64,000 bases of DNA, taken from positions 1,240,001 to 1,304,000 of the forward strand of contig NC_033567.1 of assembly GCF_001680005.1 (NCBI RefSeq), in the 5' to 3' direction. This DNA comes from Plasmodium coatneyi (lineage: Eukaryota; Apicomplexa; Aconoidasida; Haemosporida; Plasmodiidae). Under the pieces are notes generated by a model, which was not told the origin of the DNA, made no database searches, and saw nothing but the letters and a program-made list of their open reading frames with translations. Shown in pieces: positions 20,929 through 31,406 of the stretch. How positions within the stretch are numbered: the stretch's first letter is position 1; every line of letters begins with the position of its first letter. The position numbers and the translations under genes were made by a program.

Positions 20929-23678
20929 TTTTTATTATTTTGTACGTAAAAAAGAAATCTTTTTTTAGCCAACTTTATTTAATAAAAAAAAAAAAAAAGG
21001 AAACTTCCTGTTATTTCCGCAGAATTTTACTATATTACTTTAATTGAATTTTCTTAACTATTTATTCAAAATGGGAATAAAAATTGACATTACAATGCGA
21101 TTGTTTTTTTTAACAAAAATGGGTTAAACGTGAAAAAGAAAATGGGAAAAAAAGTAATTTTACTTTATAACTATTTATTTCGTACCAACGAAATATTTAA
21201 TGTAAAATAAAAATATACGTAAGGTTTTTATTAAGCGTGTTACATTACATATGCAATATGTACCCGTACAATAATAAAGTACACTATTTACAATGCAAAA
21301 AAAAAAAAAAAAAAAAAAAATTGGCAAAAGGGAACACGTAAACGTATATATAAATGTATAATTATGCAAAAATATACGTTTTACTTATATCCGAACAGAG
21401 CACAATTTTTCCTGAAACAAGAAATGTTTTTTCATGGAAAAAAGAAAAATGTTAAAAAATTAGGATTTATTTCATACTAAATAGTGACAGGAAAAAATAA
21501 TTATATATAAGTGAAAATATCCGAACGCACAATGGGGCGTACTCCAAGGACGCATGTATAATTATTTATACAATAATTATGAGCGTAAATATATAAATAT
21601 ATAATGCATATATATACATATATTTATTTATATATTCAAATATATGTGCGTATTTAATACTTATACATGTGCGCTATGCGCGGAGTTAAAAGGAAAATTT
21701 GCGCAACAACCGGATTGGGTACATGGTGTGTTTACCGTTCAATTATTTATACACGTTTGGTTGTCACTTGGCCTGGTTATATTTTATTTTTTGTAAAATT
21801 CGCACACTGTCTTCATAAACTGAAAAGTGCGGAGAAACCCTTAACCTCAGGCACTTGCGCGTAAACATGCGTTGCCCGGGAGTTATATGCGAAATGCATG
21901 TTTTTCTGTTCACCCCTTGTGAAATGTGTACGTGAAGATGTACAGGCCCAATTATATGTGCGCATTCAAGTTCGCACGAAAAAGTACGACTTATGTGATA
22001 TATGCAATATGAGCTGCACAAACGGGTACGCTGCCGCGAAACTCCCACGGGGGAAACTTGGTTCGTCCGAGAAGCAGACTATTTTGCCATTTCACTTACC
22101 ATTTTGCTTGCTCGTTGGCAATTTGGAATGATCAAGTGAAAAAATGTGATCAGATCAATTTTGCAACCATGCCTTTACATTTCGACATTACAGGGTAATG
22201 TGCTGAACTACGCTATCACCTCATGAGGTACTTACCTTATTGTGTATACATGCTCTGAGTCATTTTGTTCATTTTGTCCCAATTTGATCACAAAAAAAGA
22301 AAACAGAAGGAAAAAGTATTTCCTTGATTAAATCGTTTTGCACCAATTGTCCCTGTGAACAAGATAATTGCGCACTATTTTTATTTTTTTGATACGATTT
22401 ATACGTATTGCTGTTTTTTTATTTTCACCAAATTGCGCATTTGTTCTCTTTTCCCTTTTGCAATTTTAGCAATTTTCTCTACTATTCGTGTTTAAACGAT
22501 TAAATTGAGAAAGTCGGAAAAAAATGAAAAATGTTGATATGTATCATGTGTTGCGTTTTTACAAATTAAGCAACACGAAAAATTTCCCTTTTTTTGTGCA
22601 TAAAATGTGTGCACATGGACGAAAAAAAAAAATGACAATTTCCAGAGCAAGTCATAATTTAAGGTCTTCAAATGAGCACACCTGCCTTGTACACATGCGT
22701 GAGTTGCGATTAACGAATGGAAAACATAAAAAAAAAAAAATTTTTGTAAATCTCCATTTAATAGAACAATTAGAGTCTCCTTAAAGCTGTGCAAAAGTAG
22801 GAAAGACTGTATGTCCCCATTTGGGGGCCAGGTTGTGCATTTGCTCTGCATTCCTTCTCGCATCATTACATGCAGGGTCACATTACAGCGCGTGAGCTTG
22901 GTCATGTCTATGCACGTCCATACCCTTTTGAGCACGCACTTTACACACATGTGAGGCCCGGGAACACTCACGGAGCGATTTGCCCACACTGCTCAACTGC
23001 GCTACTCGAGAACTTCGTAAACCAAATGTGTGTGTAATTAAGTTTCCGCACATGTGAGGGGCAGCGAAAACGTTTTCGTGCCAAGGGGTTACTCAACCGA
23101 GCTTTAACATTCATTATGGGGTTGTAAGATCAATTTGTCCCTTTTTTCAATTCGGCCAAGTGCATTTAACGATAGAGGGAAAAATGCTCACGCATAATTT
23201 GCCAAATTTAGTTTAACTCATTGTAGCGCAGTTTAATTTATGCTTTGAGCGAGTGTTTCCCAATTTGGGAGGCACATTTTTTTGGTTTATTTATTAAGGC
23301 ACGTATCTTTAAGCGCACTCAGCTCTCCGCAGTCATGCACTTCATAATGATCCTCTTCAGCCAAACAAATGAGCGGAAAAAAAAAAAAAAGTTTTCTTTA
23401 TTTTTCGAATTTTAAAGCACATGGAATATTCTTACGCGTTCTTTAGACAAATGTACATTTTATAAAAAGAACAATGACGTGAAACACGCACTTGTGCTAC
23501 AAGCATTTTAGCATTACATTTGTTGATAAAAAAAATTAATTTTTAAAGGTGAAAAAGAGGAAGGTTTAGCAAAGTCTAAGGCCATGCTAAAAATGCCTGC
23601 ACAATTGAATTGTCCCTCTCAATTGTTCTTAAAAAAAATGGTAAGGTTGTAGTAGTATATGTTCGGGAATTCCCCCCA
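20929..23678. other. 2.7-kb intergenic region upstream of H2B.Z
   Basis: No gene supported. Poly(A/T) runs flank the H2B.Z start (20989-20998) and lie at 21298-21320. An AT-dinucleotide-rich stretch lies at about 21540-21660. Open frames at 21667-22131 and 22492-22989 are short and overlap on both strands without domains. It should contain the H2B.Z promoter and the 3' UTR of the CFAP91 gene. Confidence 0.6.
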
Positions 23679-25586
23679 TCAGAATGCTTCACTAATTTTG
23701 GAAAAAACGTGCTGTGTTGCAAAATTCGAGACGCAGTTATTTTTCTTCTGTTCTAGCAAGTCAAACTGTAATCCCCTCTGTTTATCTACATACGGGATGA
23801 TAAAATTGCCAACCAGATCTTTGACTATGAGCTTGTTATTTTCATCGTTATTATTATCTAAAGAGTTGTAAATTTCGTTGAGCTGTTCAGCTTTTTTTTT
23901 GGTCCTTATCAGAGCTTCTTCCTTCGATGCGTCATTGATTGCTTTACTTAGAATGTCCTCCAAGTAAGAATCAACGGTTTGGTTATTTAGTCCCATAATT
24001 TCATTGAATATATAATCTTCCTTTTCTCTCAATAAAAACTCAGCTTGCCTTTTTCCCTTTTCTTTGCATTCCTTTAATCTTCTTTCCCTTTCTGCATATT
24101 TCACGAGCACCGCTATTTTCCTTTCTTCTTCATATTTCTCCAATTCGTTAGATAAAGAATCCAACAATTCGGATATGTATTTGCCTTGCACATTTTCTAA
24201 GTAAGAATCAACTTTTATTTCTTCAAAAGTTTCCTTCTCAAATAGATCTTTTTCCTTTGCACTAATTTGGTCTATTTTTTCGTACGCTTTTAATTCTTCT
24301 ATTAAATCGCTGTAAGATTCTTTTCCATCATTCATTAACATTTTTATGGCTTTTCCCCTGAGCAAATTTTGTAACTGCAAAATATTTTTTTCGAAAATGT
24401 CCTGTTCACTAGACTTGACCTCAATCAAGGGGAAGTTAATTTTCATGCACTGTGCTTTTTTTTGAGTTTTGACGGATTCTCCCAATACGTATTCGTCTGA
24501 CGTGTATTTGCTTTCCTCCTTATTTAAATATCTGTAGAACGTGTCAATGATTTGCTTATTCTTTTTCTCTTCATATTTAGAGAACTTGTCGTATTTCTTT
24601 TCCCCCTGTGTGTATATGGACAATTTATCCAAATCGATGTTCAAGTCGTTCAGGTCATTCAGATTGAGGAGGTTGTCAATTTTGTTTGACGTCTTTTCGT
24701 TTATTTTTTTTGGGATGGTTCCATTTCTTTCCAGTTCTAAGTTATAATTTGAAGTGTGATCATTCATATGATCAACTATGTCTGTTTTTTCATTAAAAAT
24801 TGTTTTGAGATTATTTTTTCTTTCTACAAATAAGTTTCTCATATCTCTTGCTTTTTCCTTTTCAAAATTTTCGATAATTTTATCCTTATTTTTATCTCTA
24901 TTTTGAACAATTTTTTCGACCTCGTAAAATATTTTATCTGCCTTCTCTGTGTCTCTTTGTACCATTACTTTTTTTAACAATTTCATTTTTTTTTCTTGTA
25001 ATTCTTTTATTCTTTTTTCCCTGTCCGCCCATTCGTGATATTCTATTTCTTCCAAGATTCTTCTCTTTTCTTCTAAATTTTTGATATTCTCATTTTTACT
25101 GATTTGTTCTTCTAGCATTCTTTTTTCTTTCAATTTTCTGACAATTTGTATATTTTCGCTGTTCACTGATAAGTTCTTTTCAAGGCAGAGGTTTGCCAAT
25201 TCTTTAATTTCTTTTTTCTTTTGTTCTATCTGATCACTTTCGTTTGTTGCTCCGTCCGCTTGTGCGGAATCATTCATCGTGCCTGTGTTGGCATCGTTCT
25301 CATTTTCAGCCCTTTGGGGTTCTTCCTTCTGAGTAGTATGACCACTTATATGCTTTATGGTAGTGCCCTCCTTACTAGAGAGCTGCGTCTTTCCCCCACT
25401 GTCCGTAATTACGTTCGATTTCCCCTTTAACTTTTCATTTAACTTTTTGTTTGTATAATAGATGTTTGTAGCTTCCCTATTTCTACGGCTAATATTTTTC
25501 CTATTCTCATCAATTAGAGCATTTTCGTCATTTGTGTCATTTTCACCGAACTTTTTTCGCACCCTTGGTTTCATGTAATTGCTCAT
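23679..25586 (-). CDS. CFAP91 (MAATS1/FAP91) homologue, axonemal radial-spoke-base protein
   Basis: A complete single-exon ORF of 635 residues. Residues 1-120 are a variable charged leader. From about residue 125 the protein follows the CFAP91 family: a charged helical block with 'REKRIKELQEKKMKLLKKVM' near 195, then 'LRGKAIKMLMNDGKES' near 407, 'YISELLDSLSNELEKYEEER' near 475, 'QTVDSYLEDILSKAI' near 540 and 'LVGNFIIPYVDKQ' near 595. In Chlamydomonas and animals this protein is in the calmodulin- and spoke-associated complex at the base of radial spokes on the 9+2 axoneme. Plasmodium builds axonemes only in male gametes, so gametocyte expression is expected (inference). There is no membrane segment or signal peptide. 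It shares a 1.8-kb upstream region with the divergent gene at 27432. Confidence 0.88.
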   Translation of the reverse strand: MSNYMKPRVRKKFGENDTNDENALIDENRKNISRRNREATNIYYTNKKLNEKLKGKSNVITDSGGKTQLSSKEGTTIKHISGHTTQKEEPQRAENENDANTGTMNDSAQADGATNESDQIEQKKKEIKELANLCLEKNLSVNSENIQIVRKLKEKRMLEEQISKNENIKNLEEKRRILEEIEYHEWADREKRIKELQEKKMKLLKKVMVQRDTEKADKIFYEVEKIVQNRDKNKDKIIENFEKEKARDMRNLFVERKNNLKTIFNEKTDIVDHMNDHTSNYNLELERNGTIPKKINEKTSNKIDNLLNLNDLNDLNIDLDKLSIYTQGEKKYDKFSKYEEKKNKQIIDTFYRYLNKEESKYTSDEYVLGESVKTQKKAQCMKINFPLIEVKSSEQDIFEKNILQLQNLLRGKAIKMLMNDGKESYSDLIEELKAYEKIDQISAKEKDLFEKETFEEIKVDSYLENVQGKYISELLDSLSNELEKYEEERKIAVLVKYAERERRLKECKEKGKRQAEFLLREKEDYIFNEIMGLNNQTVDSYLEDILSKAINDASKEEALIRTKKKAEQLNEIYNSLDNNNDENNKLIVKDLVGNFIIPYVDKQRGLQFDLLEQKKNNCVSNFATQHVFSKISEAF

Positions 25587-27431
25587 TTTGCCGAGGCGAC
25601 GCTGTTACAAGGAGATTTAAAATTAGGCCAGCGCAGCAGCAAAGGGGGGATATATATTTTTTTTTTGCTAATTTGGCAAAAATACTCAAGAGGGTAGAGC
25701 AATTTGGACACATTTATATTTATTGTGTAGATTTCCCCCCACGAGCAGCCTTATTTTTACTTTTATTTTGCTTAAAATATAATGTTAGCTTTACAATGGG
25801 TTAACTGTGAACGGCCTTTTTTAGTCCAATTTTTAAGTTCAAATTGTTGAGCAAGGTAACAATGATACTTGCGTAAATTAAAAAAAAAAAAAAAAAAAAA
25901 AATTGCGTAGACAATCAATTTAGCGTTTAAGACGCTGGGAAAAAAAAAATTATCCATTTTTTATCGTTGCACATAGGAACGTATATTCAATTTTAGTTTT
26001 TTAAACTGCGGTAGAAACAGGAAGCGTGTAGGGGGGCTAGGAGAAAACCTGGTTTTTAATAAGAAGTTTTTTTTCTTTTTTTTACCTATTAGAGAGCTGC
26101 CTATCATGCATCCTTTTGTTTTATTGCCAGACAAGATTAAGATTGGGCGATAGATTTTTATAAGGGGATAAGCTCACAATTTTAGCCACACGTTGATGCA
26201 CGTATTCGTTTCATTCAAGTTCGGATCAGAAACGTTTTCCCTCTTAACCATTTCGAAAGAATAAAAAAAAAGCGTCACAGTGAGGAATGTGTAAAAATCA
26301 CCGTGCTGTACATGGTGATATGCTAAAGACTTTTCCCCCACGTGAACATATAATGAGCGCGTTTCATCAACAAATAAATCGCCCTCTTGACATCATTTCG
26401 TTTGGGGAAGGATGCAAAGCTAAATTATGTTATAACTTCAAACGGAAGGTGCTTTCTTTTCTTTTTTGCCATTCCTTAACCGTGTGTAAACGCTTACCCT
26501 TACGAATTGTTAAAAAAAAAAAAAAAGGAAATGTCTATGACCATTTTCATTTTTTTATCACGCTGAATTGGTTTCACCAGGATGGAAAGAAGGGCGTTCC
26601 CTGATCATTAATTTAACCATTTCCGTGTGCTTATGGCAAGTGTTAACTTACAACAGTGTACACGTCTTAGGGGGTCATTCTTTTGGCTTTTCTTAATTTT
26701 CAAGCCTCACCCTCGACATCGAGCTTTGTACACATATGTACCATATGCATATCATAACCGTTTGCAAAAACGCTAGGGGGGATTTTTCCTACATACGAGA
26801 ATATACGGATGCACGTAATACAAATATGCTAACGTATGCATACATGCTAGCTTCCTTTCCCATTGTGCCGGTTTCCCGCGCTCCATCTCGGACGATGACG
26901 GGAATGAAATAAAATTCCGCCTCTGTAAAGGTATTAAAAAAATGCAAAAAACTGATTTGTTTGTCATTTGCGTATATATTTTGTATGCTCCAATATGCGT
27001 ATTTTTATACACGCGCGTAAATGCGTTTTATGTTCAGCAAAACATATTAGCGAATGAACATTTTTTTTTTCTTTGCGCATGTATTTTTTTTTTTTTTTTT
27101 TTTTCTAAAGGAAAGCATTTCCGAAAGTATTTTTTTCCTTTAAATTTGTACTACATATATATATACATACATATGCGCTTATGTAACATAGGCATATTAT
27201 ATTTCAATTTTGAAGGCGCTGTTTGATTTCGCTTTTTTTCGTATTCAGAGCAAATGTATTTGTGTTCCGCGCAGCTAAGGAAAATGCTTTCTTTGGCATG
27301 CGAATTAACCCCCAATTTAGTTTTCTTCCCGCATATACATACCGTATACGTGTAACATATTTTTATATGTATGTACTCTCGCCCGCCCATTTTTATGCCT
27401 CCGAGCGAGTTAAAAGAAACGAAGTTCAAAG
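25587..27431. promoter_or_regulatory. Shared upstream region of a divergent gene pair
   Basis: Separates the CFAP91 gene (-) from the coiled-coil protein gene (+), so it must hold both promoters and 5' UTRs. It contains an A-run at about 25880-25900 and T-runs at 27061-27070 and 27087-27104. The open frame at 26287-26604 has no domain. No specific binding motif can be assigned by eye. Confidence 0.5.
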
Positions 27432-30400
27432 ATGAATTTCTTTTCAAGCAAACCCAATATAAGGAGCACGAAATCTGAAGTCATCCACAAAGCAAACAAC
27501 AATAATGTTAGCGGCAACAATGTCAGCGGGAACGATGTCAGTGGTAACCATGTCAGTGGCAGCCACCACATGGGGAGTCACCATATCAGCAGTCACAATG
27601 TAGGTCATAACGGAAAAATGCCAATTGACCCCGGCAGTGGTAATTTTCCACTTGAAGATAGCAACGGCTTCCCCTACTCCAACTATGACGCGGATAAAAT
27701 GTCAGAAATCCACTACAGTAACAAAGCTTACGACCCCCAGTATAGCATGTACATGAATAAAGTAACAAACGAAGTGAGGTCTACAAGAAACCACACGTCT
27801 TCCCACAGAATATATTCCCCCAGATCACAATCCATAAATCTGTTTGCTCCAAAAGTGAATAGGACATCCAACATATCGAGAAATTTTGATGACAGATTAT
27901 CATACATTTCGTATTACACCAATAATAAGAAAAAACTGAACAAAACGTCTATCCTGGAGTCTCATGATAGTTTCAAAACGCAGGGCAATTCGCAGATAGT
28001 GGAGCAATCCCTAGACTTACTTAAACATTTAGTCAATCAGGAAAATAGGGAGCAATACTTATCTGCACAGGAAAATGAAAAAAAAAATAAATTAATATTA
28101 AAATTGATTGATCAAGCGAAAAGAAATGATGAAAGAGCACATATGTCGCAAACAGAATGTGCCAGTAACAATTCTATGGATAATTATCAAAAAAGAATGG
28201 ACATGCTACATTTAAAATTTATGAAATTAAAAAATGAATATTCCCAACTTAATAACGAAAATGTTATCCTGAAAAAACAGATAAGGAATATAAAGGACAA
28301 TTATCATATGATAAATCCGAAAAGTGCTACCGTATCCTTTCCCCGGGGCTCCATACAGGAGGAGGTGCCTCGAAGTAACGACAGCTGGAACAGCAGCAAC
28401 GTCAGCAATATTGGCCACGTTAATAGTGAACAGAGGATGAGACAGCAACAGGGGGAAAGAGCAATGCTAAACAAAACGACCAGTATTAACAGCGTATATC
28501 CACCTGTGATTCCCCCATTTGAAAAAAAAAAATTAGTAGACTGTCAAGTGCAAACTGAATGCACCTTAACGAGTCCTATACCAGACAGCCCCGATGATAC
28601 CAAAGTGGCAGGCTCCCATTCAACCGTCAACTTTAGTGGGAATAATTTAAATTCCGCCATGTTAAATGATAACTATCTTAGCAAATTACGAGAGCAAATA
28701 AGAGACGAAGTTATAGAAGAAATCACAAACAAGTTAGAGCAAAAATACAAAGACGAACTGCTTACGCTCAGACAGTCGGTAGAGAATAACAAGATGAACA
28801 ATCAAAATTTCGTGGAAGAAAATTCCTTTGATAGTCTCCTCAACAACACTAAGCATAAACTGGATGAACAAATAAAGGAGACAATTAACAAGTATAAAAA
28901 TGGCCTTTTCGATCACTTTAAGGAATTAATAAATGAAGCTAGCGAAGGGGGGGAAAATACAATTCAAATGGATTACCATGGAGATGGAAGTGCTAGTGAG
29001 AAGGTGAACATCGGGGTGGATAACTTTGCTTCTCTCTCCCTTAATGACAAAATTAATGAATGCATAAGCTTGTTAGAAAGTATCACCCAGAAGAAAATTA
29101 ACGATAGAAAAATAAAAGAGAAAGGATTCGACAACAACAGTAGTAACATAATCAGCGCCCTTAACGACATCAATACAGACATAAGCGACATTGACCATAT
29201 GATCGATAACTTGCATGCAAATATTGGACAGACTCATTTTACCGACGATGGAGAGAGCTTCCCAGGAGAACTGGACATTTTTGGGAAGGCCACCTCCCTT
29301 AGTGACGATTTAGAGTTGGAGGAAAAGGCCAGTCCTAGATCATTAAGTGGAGCACTTCAAAGTGGCGGAGAAGGCGAACTGCAGGAAGAAGTAACCACCA
29401 GCAGGGGTAAGGCGACAAAATCCCCCAAAAGGGGAGACAAAATTGGGGATAACATTGACGGTCCAATGTCTGTTCCTAGCGATAGTGGCACATCTAATCG
29501 GAAGGGGACAAATAGCATAGAGGGATACCCTTCCCACAGGAGTAACTTCCACGTGGAGAGCTCCCCACCCGATGGGAAGATTGACGTAATGGGCAATGTG
29601 ACAATGGAGATTAATCCTTTTTTGGAAGAAACAGCCGAGGGTGGAGAAGAACCTTTGATCGACCTAGGAGGTAAAAATGTGAATATGATTATGCATCATT
29701 CGGAGGGTGACATGCAAGGTGGTAATAATATCGACGTGCATCCCGATGTGCATTACGACGTGAGTACGGATCATAACGCGGGGGGGGAGGCAAATGGCCA
29801 CTTTATCCAAGCTCCCCAAGGTGTCTACAACAGCAGGTACACTGTAGAAGGTATGGCAGAACAGAGTTTTAATAATGAGCAAATGTTCGATAGTGAGGGA
29901 AGCCCTCATAACTTAACCCCGAACGATAGCAACCCGTATGACAGTCCCAAAGGGGACTTCCCAAAAGGGAAGGACAACGAAGCTATACCCACACAATTAC
30001 ATGATGACAAAAATAAAGATAGCGTAGACACTGAAAAGGAAAAGAAAAAAAGCAAATGGAAAAATATTTTCTCCAGCAAAAAAACGAAAAAGAAAAACCT
30101 AAGTGACAATTTCGGTGATGACACAGAATTGTGGTCCAAAAATGAAAATGAAGAAAAGAATGTGAAAAGCAACTTGAATGAGGAAAACTTCTACCATAGT
30201 ACCAATGGTACGAAAGAAAATAACACCCTACCGAATAATGTGCAAATTGAGGAAGGAGAAATAGACGTCATAACGAATGGTGTAAATGATGCCAAGCAGA
30301 TTGAAATACAGAGTGATCTACATAATTTTGCAAGTATTGGTTATCCCGCTGACCAACCGTTTATGCATCGATCAGAAGATGGAAACGGACAAATGGTTCC

Positions 30401-31406
30401 AAAAAATGCATGCAACGTGAATAAGGGGGAGGAAGAATTTCACCACGACAATGCAAGTGGAATGATGATTGACGCTTTGCCAGTAAATCGTAGCAGCCAT
30501 CACTATGGCGAATTCAGCACGCCGCATATCAGTAACGATAACCATTTCGACGGTAAGGAAAAGTTTAACCACCCTGAAATGAACCTCCATGATGGTAACA
30601 CTAACAGAGCTCAAATGAACCCCTTTAATCACCAAAATGATGAAAATGCGGAAACTAGTAACACATATAGTGCATCAAACGGAAATAATCTATACATGTA
30701 TCAAAGTAATAACGAAACGAAAAGTGGACCTAATTATAATGCCAAGGGTGACAACGAAGTTAACTACTCTGTGTATTCGTACAACCCAGCTGCTAATGAC
30801 AAAACGGGTTTCCCCTCACCAAGCGAAGAAAGACATGAGGAAAAACCATTCTATAGTGAACAAAATAACAGTACAAAAATTTTGAACAATAATGAGGAAG
30901 GCTATCGAAATGATAACTTCCTTTTTATAGAAAATAATAATAACGCTTTTGCAAAACAAACAGCGAATTATCAAAATAGCCAAAATGAAAACTTCGTCAA
31001 TTTTTACCATAACGATGTGGATGCTAGTAATGGAAACAACGGATTGAATGGTGCAGACAAAGTGAATAACCAGTACGATTTTTTTTACAATTTGAGTGAG
31101 CCCAATGGGGCAAGCCATCAATACCCCCCTTGGGGTTATCAAAACAGCAAGACCGCCTGCATAAGCAGCTACAACGGGGAAGGCCACTTTGGCGAAACGG
31201 CTGAAAGAAGCCCTCCAAATCATTACAGCAAAACGGTCAACATAAAACGAGTAAATAGCAGTGCAATAAATATGACGAAGAACTCCACCACTGATTTGTC
31301 ACAGAATGGCCAAGTCAAATTATCCACGAAGAGCGAAGTGCACTACAGCTCATTTAAGGAACAGAAAAATAAAACAAAAAAAAATTTAGAAGACCTTTTT
31401 GCCTAG
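27432..31406 (+). CDS. Conserved-type Plasmodium coiled-coil protein of unknown function (1324 residues)
   Basis: An uninterrupted ORF from the first Met to TAG. Residues 25-60 are imperfect VSGN/VSGS/SSHN repeats. Heptad-rich, probably coiled-coil segments occur at about 190-295 ('QSLDLLKHLVNQENREQY' through 'ENVILKKQIRNIKDNY') and 417-460 ('KLREQIRDEVIEEITNKLEQ'), with a third Lys/Glu-rich helical block near 480-500. The second half is an acidic, Asn/His/Gly-rich disordered region with a Lys-rich patch near 870-895. The tail is basic ('EQKNKTKKNLEDLFA'). There is no signal peptide, membrane segment or enzyme motif. I do not recognise the family; a cytoskeletal or scaffold role is only suggested by the coiled coils. 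It is transcribed divergently from the CFAP91 gene. Confidence 0.88.
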   Translation: MNFFSSKPNIRSTKSEVIHKANNNNVSGNNVSGNDVSGNHVSGSHHMGSHHISSHNVGHNGKMPIDPGSGNFPLEDSNGFPYSNYDADKMSEIHYSNKAYDPQYSMYMNKVTNEVRSTRNHTSSHRIYSPRSQSINLFAPKVNRTSNISRNFDDRLSYISYYTNNKKKLNKTSILESHDSFKTQGNSQIVEQSLDLLKHLVNQENREQYLSAQENEKKNKLILKLIDQAKRNDERAHMSQTECASNNSMDNYQKRMDMLHLKFMKLKNEYSQLNNENVILKKQIRNIKDNYHMINPKSATVSFPRGSIQEEVPRSNDSWNSSNVSNIGHVNSEQRMRQQQGERAMLNKTTSINSVYPPVIPPFEKKKLVDCQVQTECTLTSPIPDSPDDTKVAGSHSTVNFSGNNLNSAMLNDNYLSKLREQIRDEVIEEITNKLEQKYKDELLTLRQSVENNKMNNQNFVEENSFDSLLNNTKHKLDEQIKETINKYKNGLFDHFKELINEASEGGENTIQMDYHGDGSASEKVNIGVDNFASLSLNDKINECISLLESITQKKINDRKIKEKGFDNNSSNIISALNDINTDISDIDHMIDNLHANIGQTHFTDDGESFPGELDIFGKATSLSDDLELEEKASPRSLSGALQSGGEGELQEEVTTSRGKATKSPKRGDKIGDNIDGPMSVPSDSGTSNRKGTNSIEGYPSHRSNFHVESSPPDGKIDVMGNVTMEINPFLEETAEGGEEPLIDLGGKNVNMIMHHSEGDMQGGNNIDVHPDVHYDVSTDHNAGGEANGHFIQAPQGVYNSRYTVEGMAEQSFNNEQMFDSEGSPHNLTPNDSNPYDSPKGDFPKGKDNEAIPTQLHDDKNKDSVDTEKEKKKSKWKNIFSSKKTKKKNLSDNFGDDTELWSKNENEEKNVKSNLNEENFYHSTNGTKENNTLPNNVQIEEGEIDVITNGVNDAKQIEIQSDLHNFASIGYPADQPFMHRSEDGNGQMVPKNACNVNKGEEEFHHDNASGMMIDALPVNRSSHHYGEFSTPHISNDNHFDGKEKFNHPEMNLHDGNTNRAQMNPFNHQNDENAETSNTYSASNGNNLYMYQSNNETKSGPNYNAKGDNEVNYSVYSYNPAANDKTGFPSPSEERHEEKPFYSEQNNSTKILNNNEEGYRNDNFLFIENNNNAFAKQTANYQNSQNENFVNFYHNDVDASNGNNGLNGADKVNNQYDFFYNLSEPNGASHQYPPWGYQNSKTACISSYNGEGHFGETAERSPPNHYSKTVNIKRVNSSAINMTKNSTTDLSQNGQVKLSTKSEVHYSSFKEQKNKTKKNLEDLFA

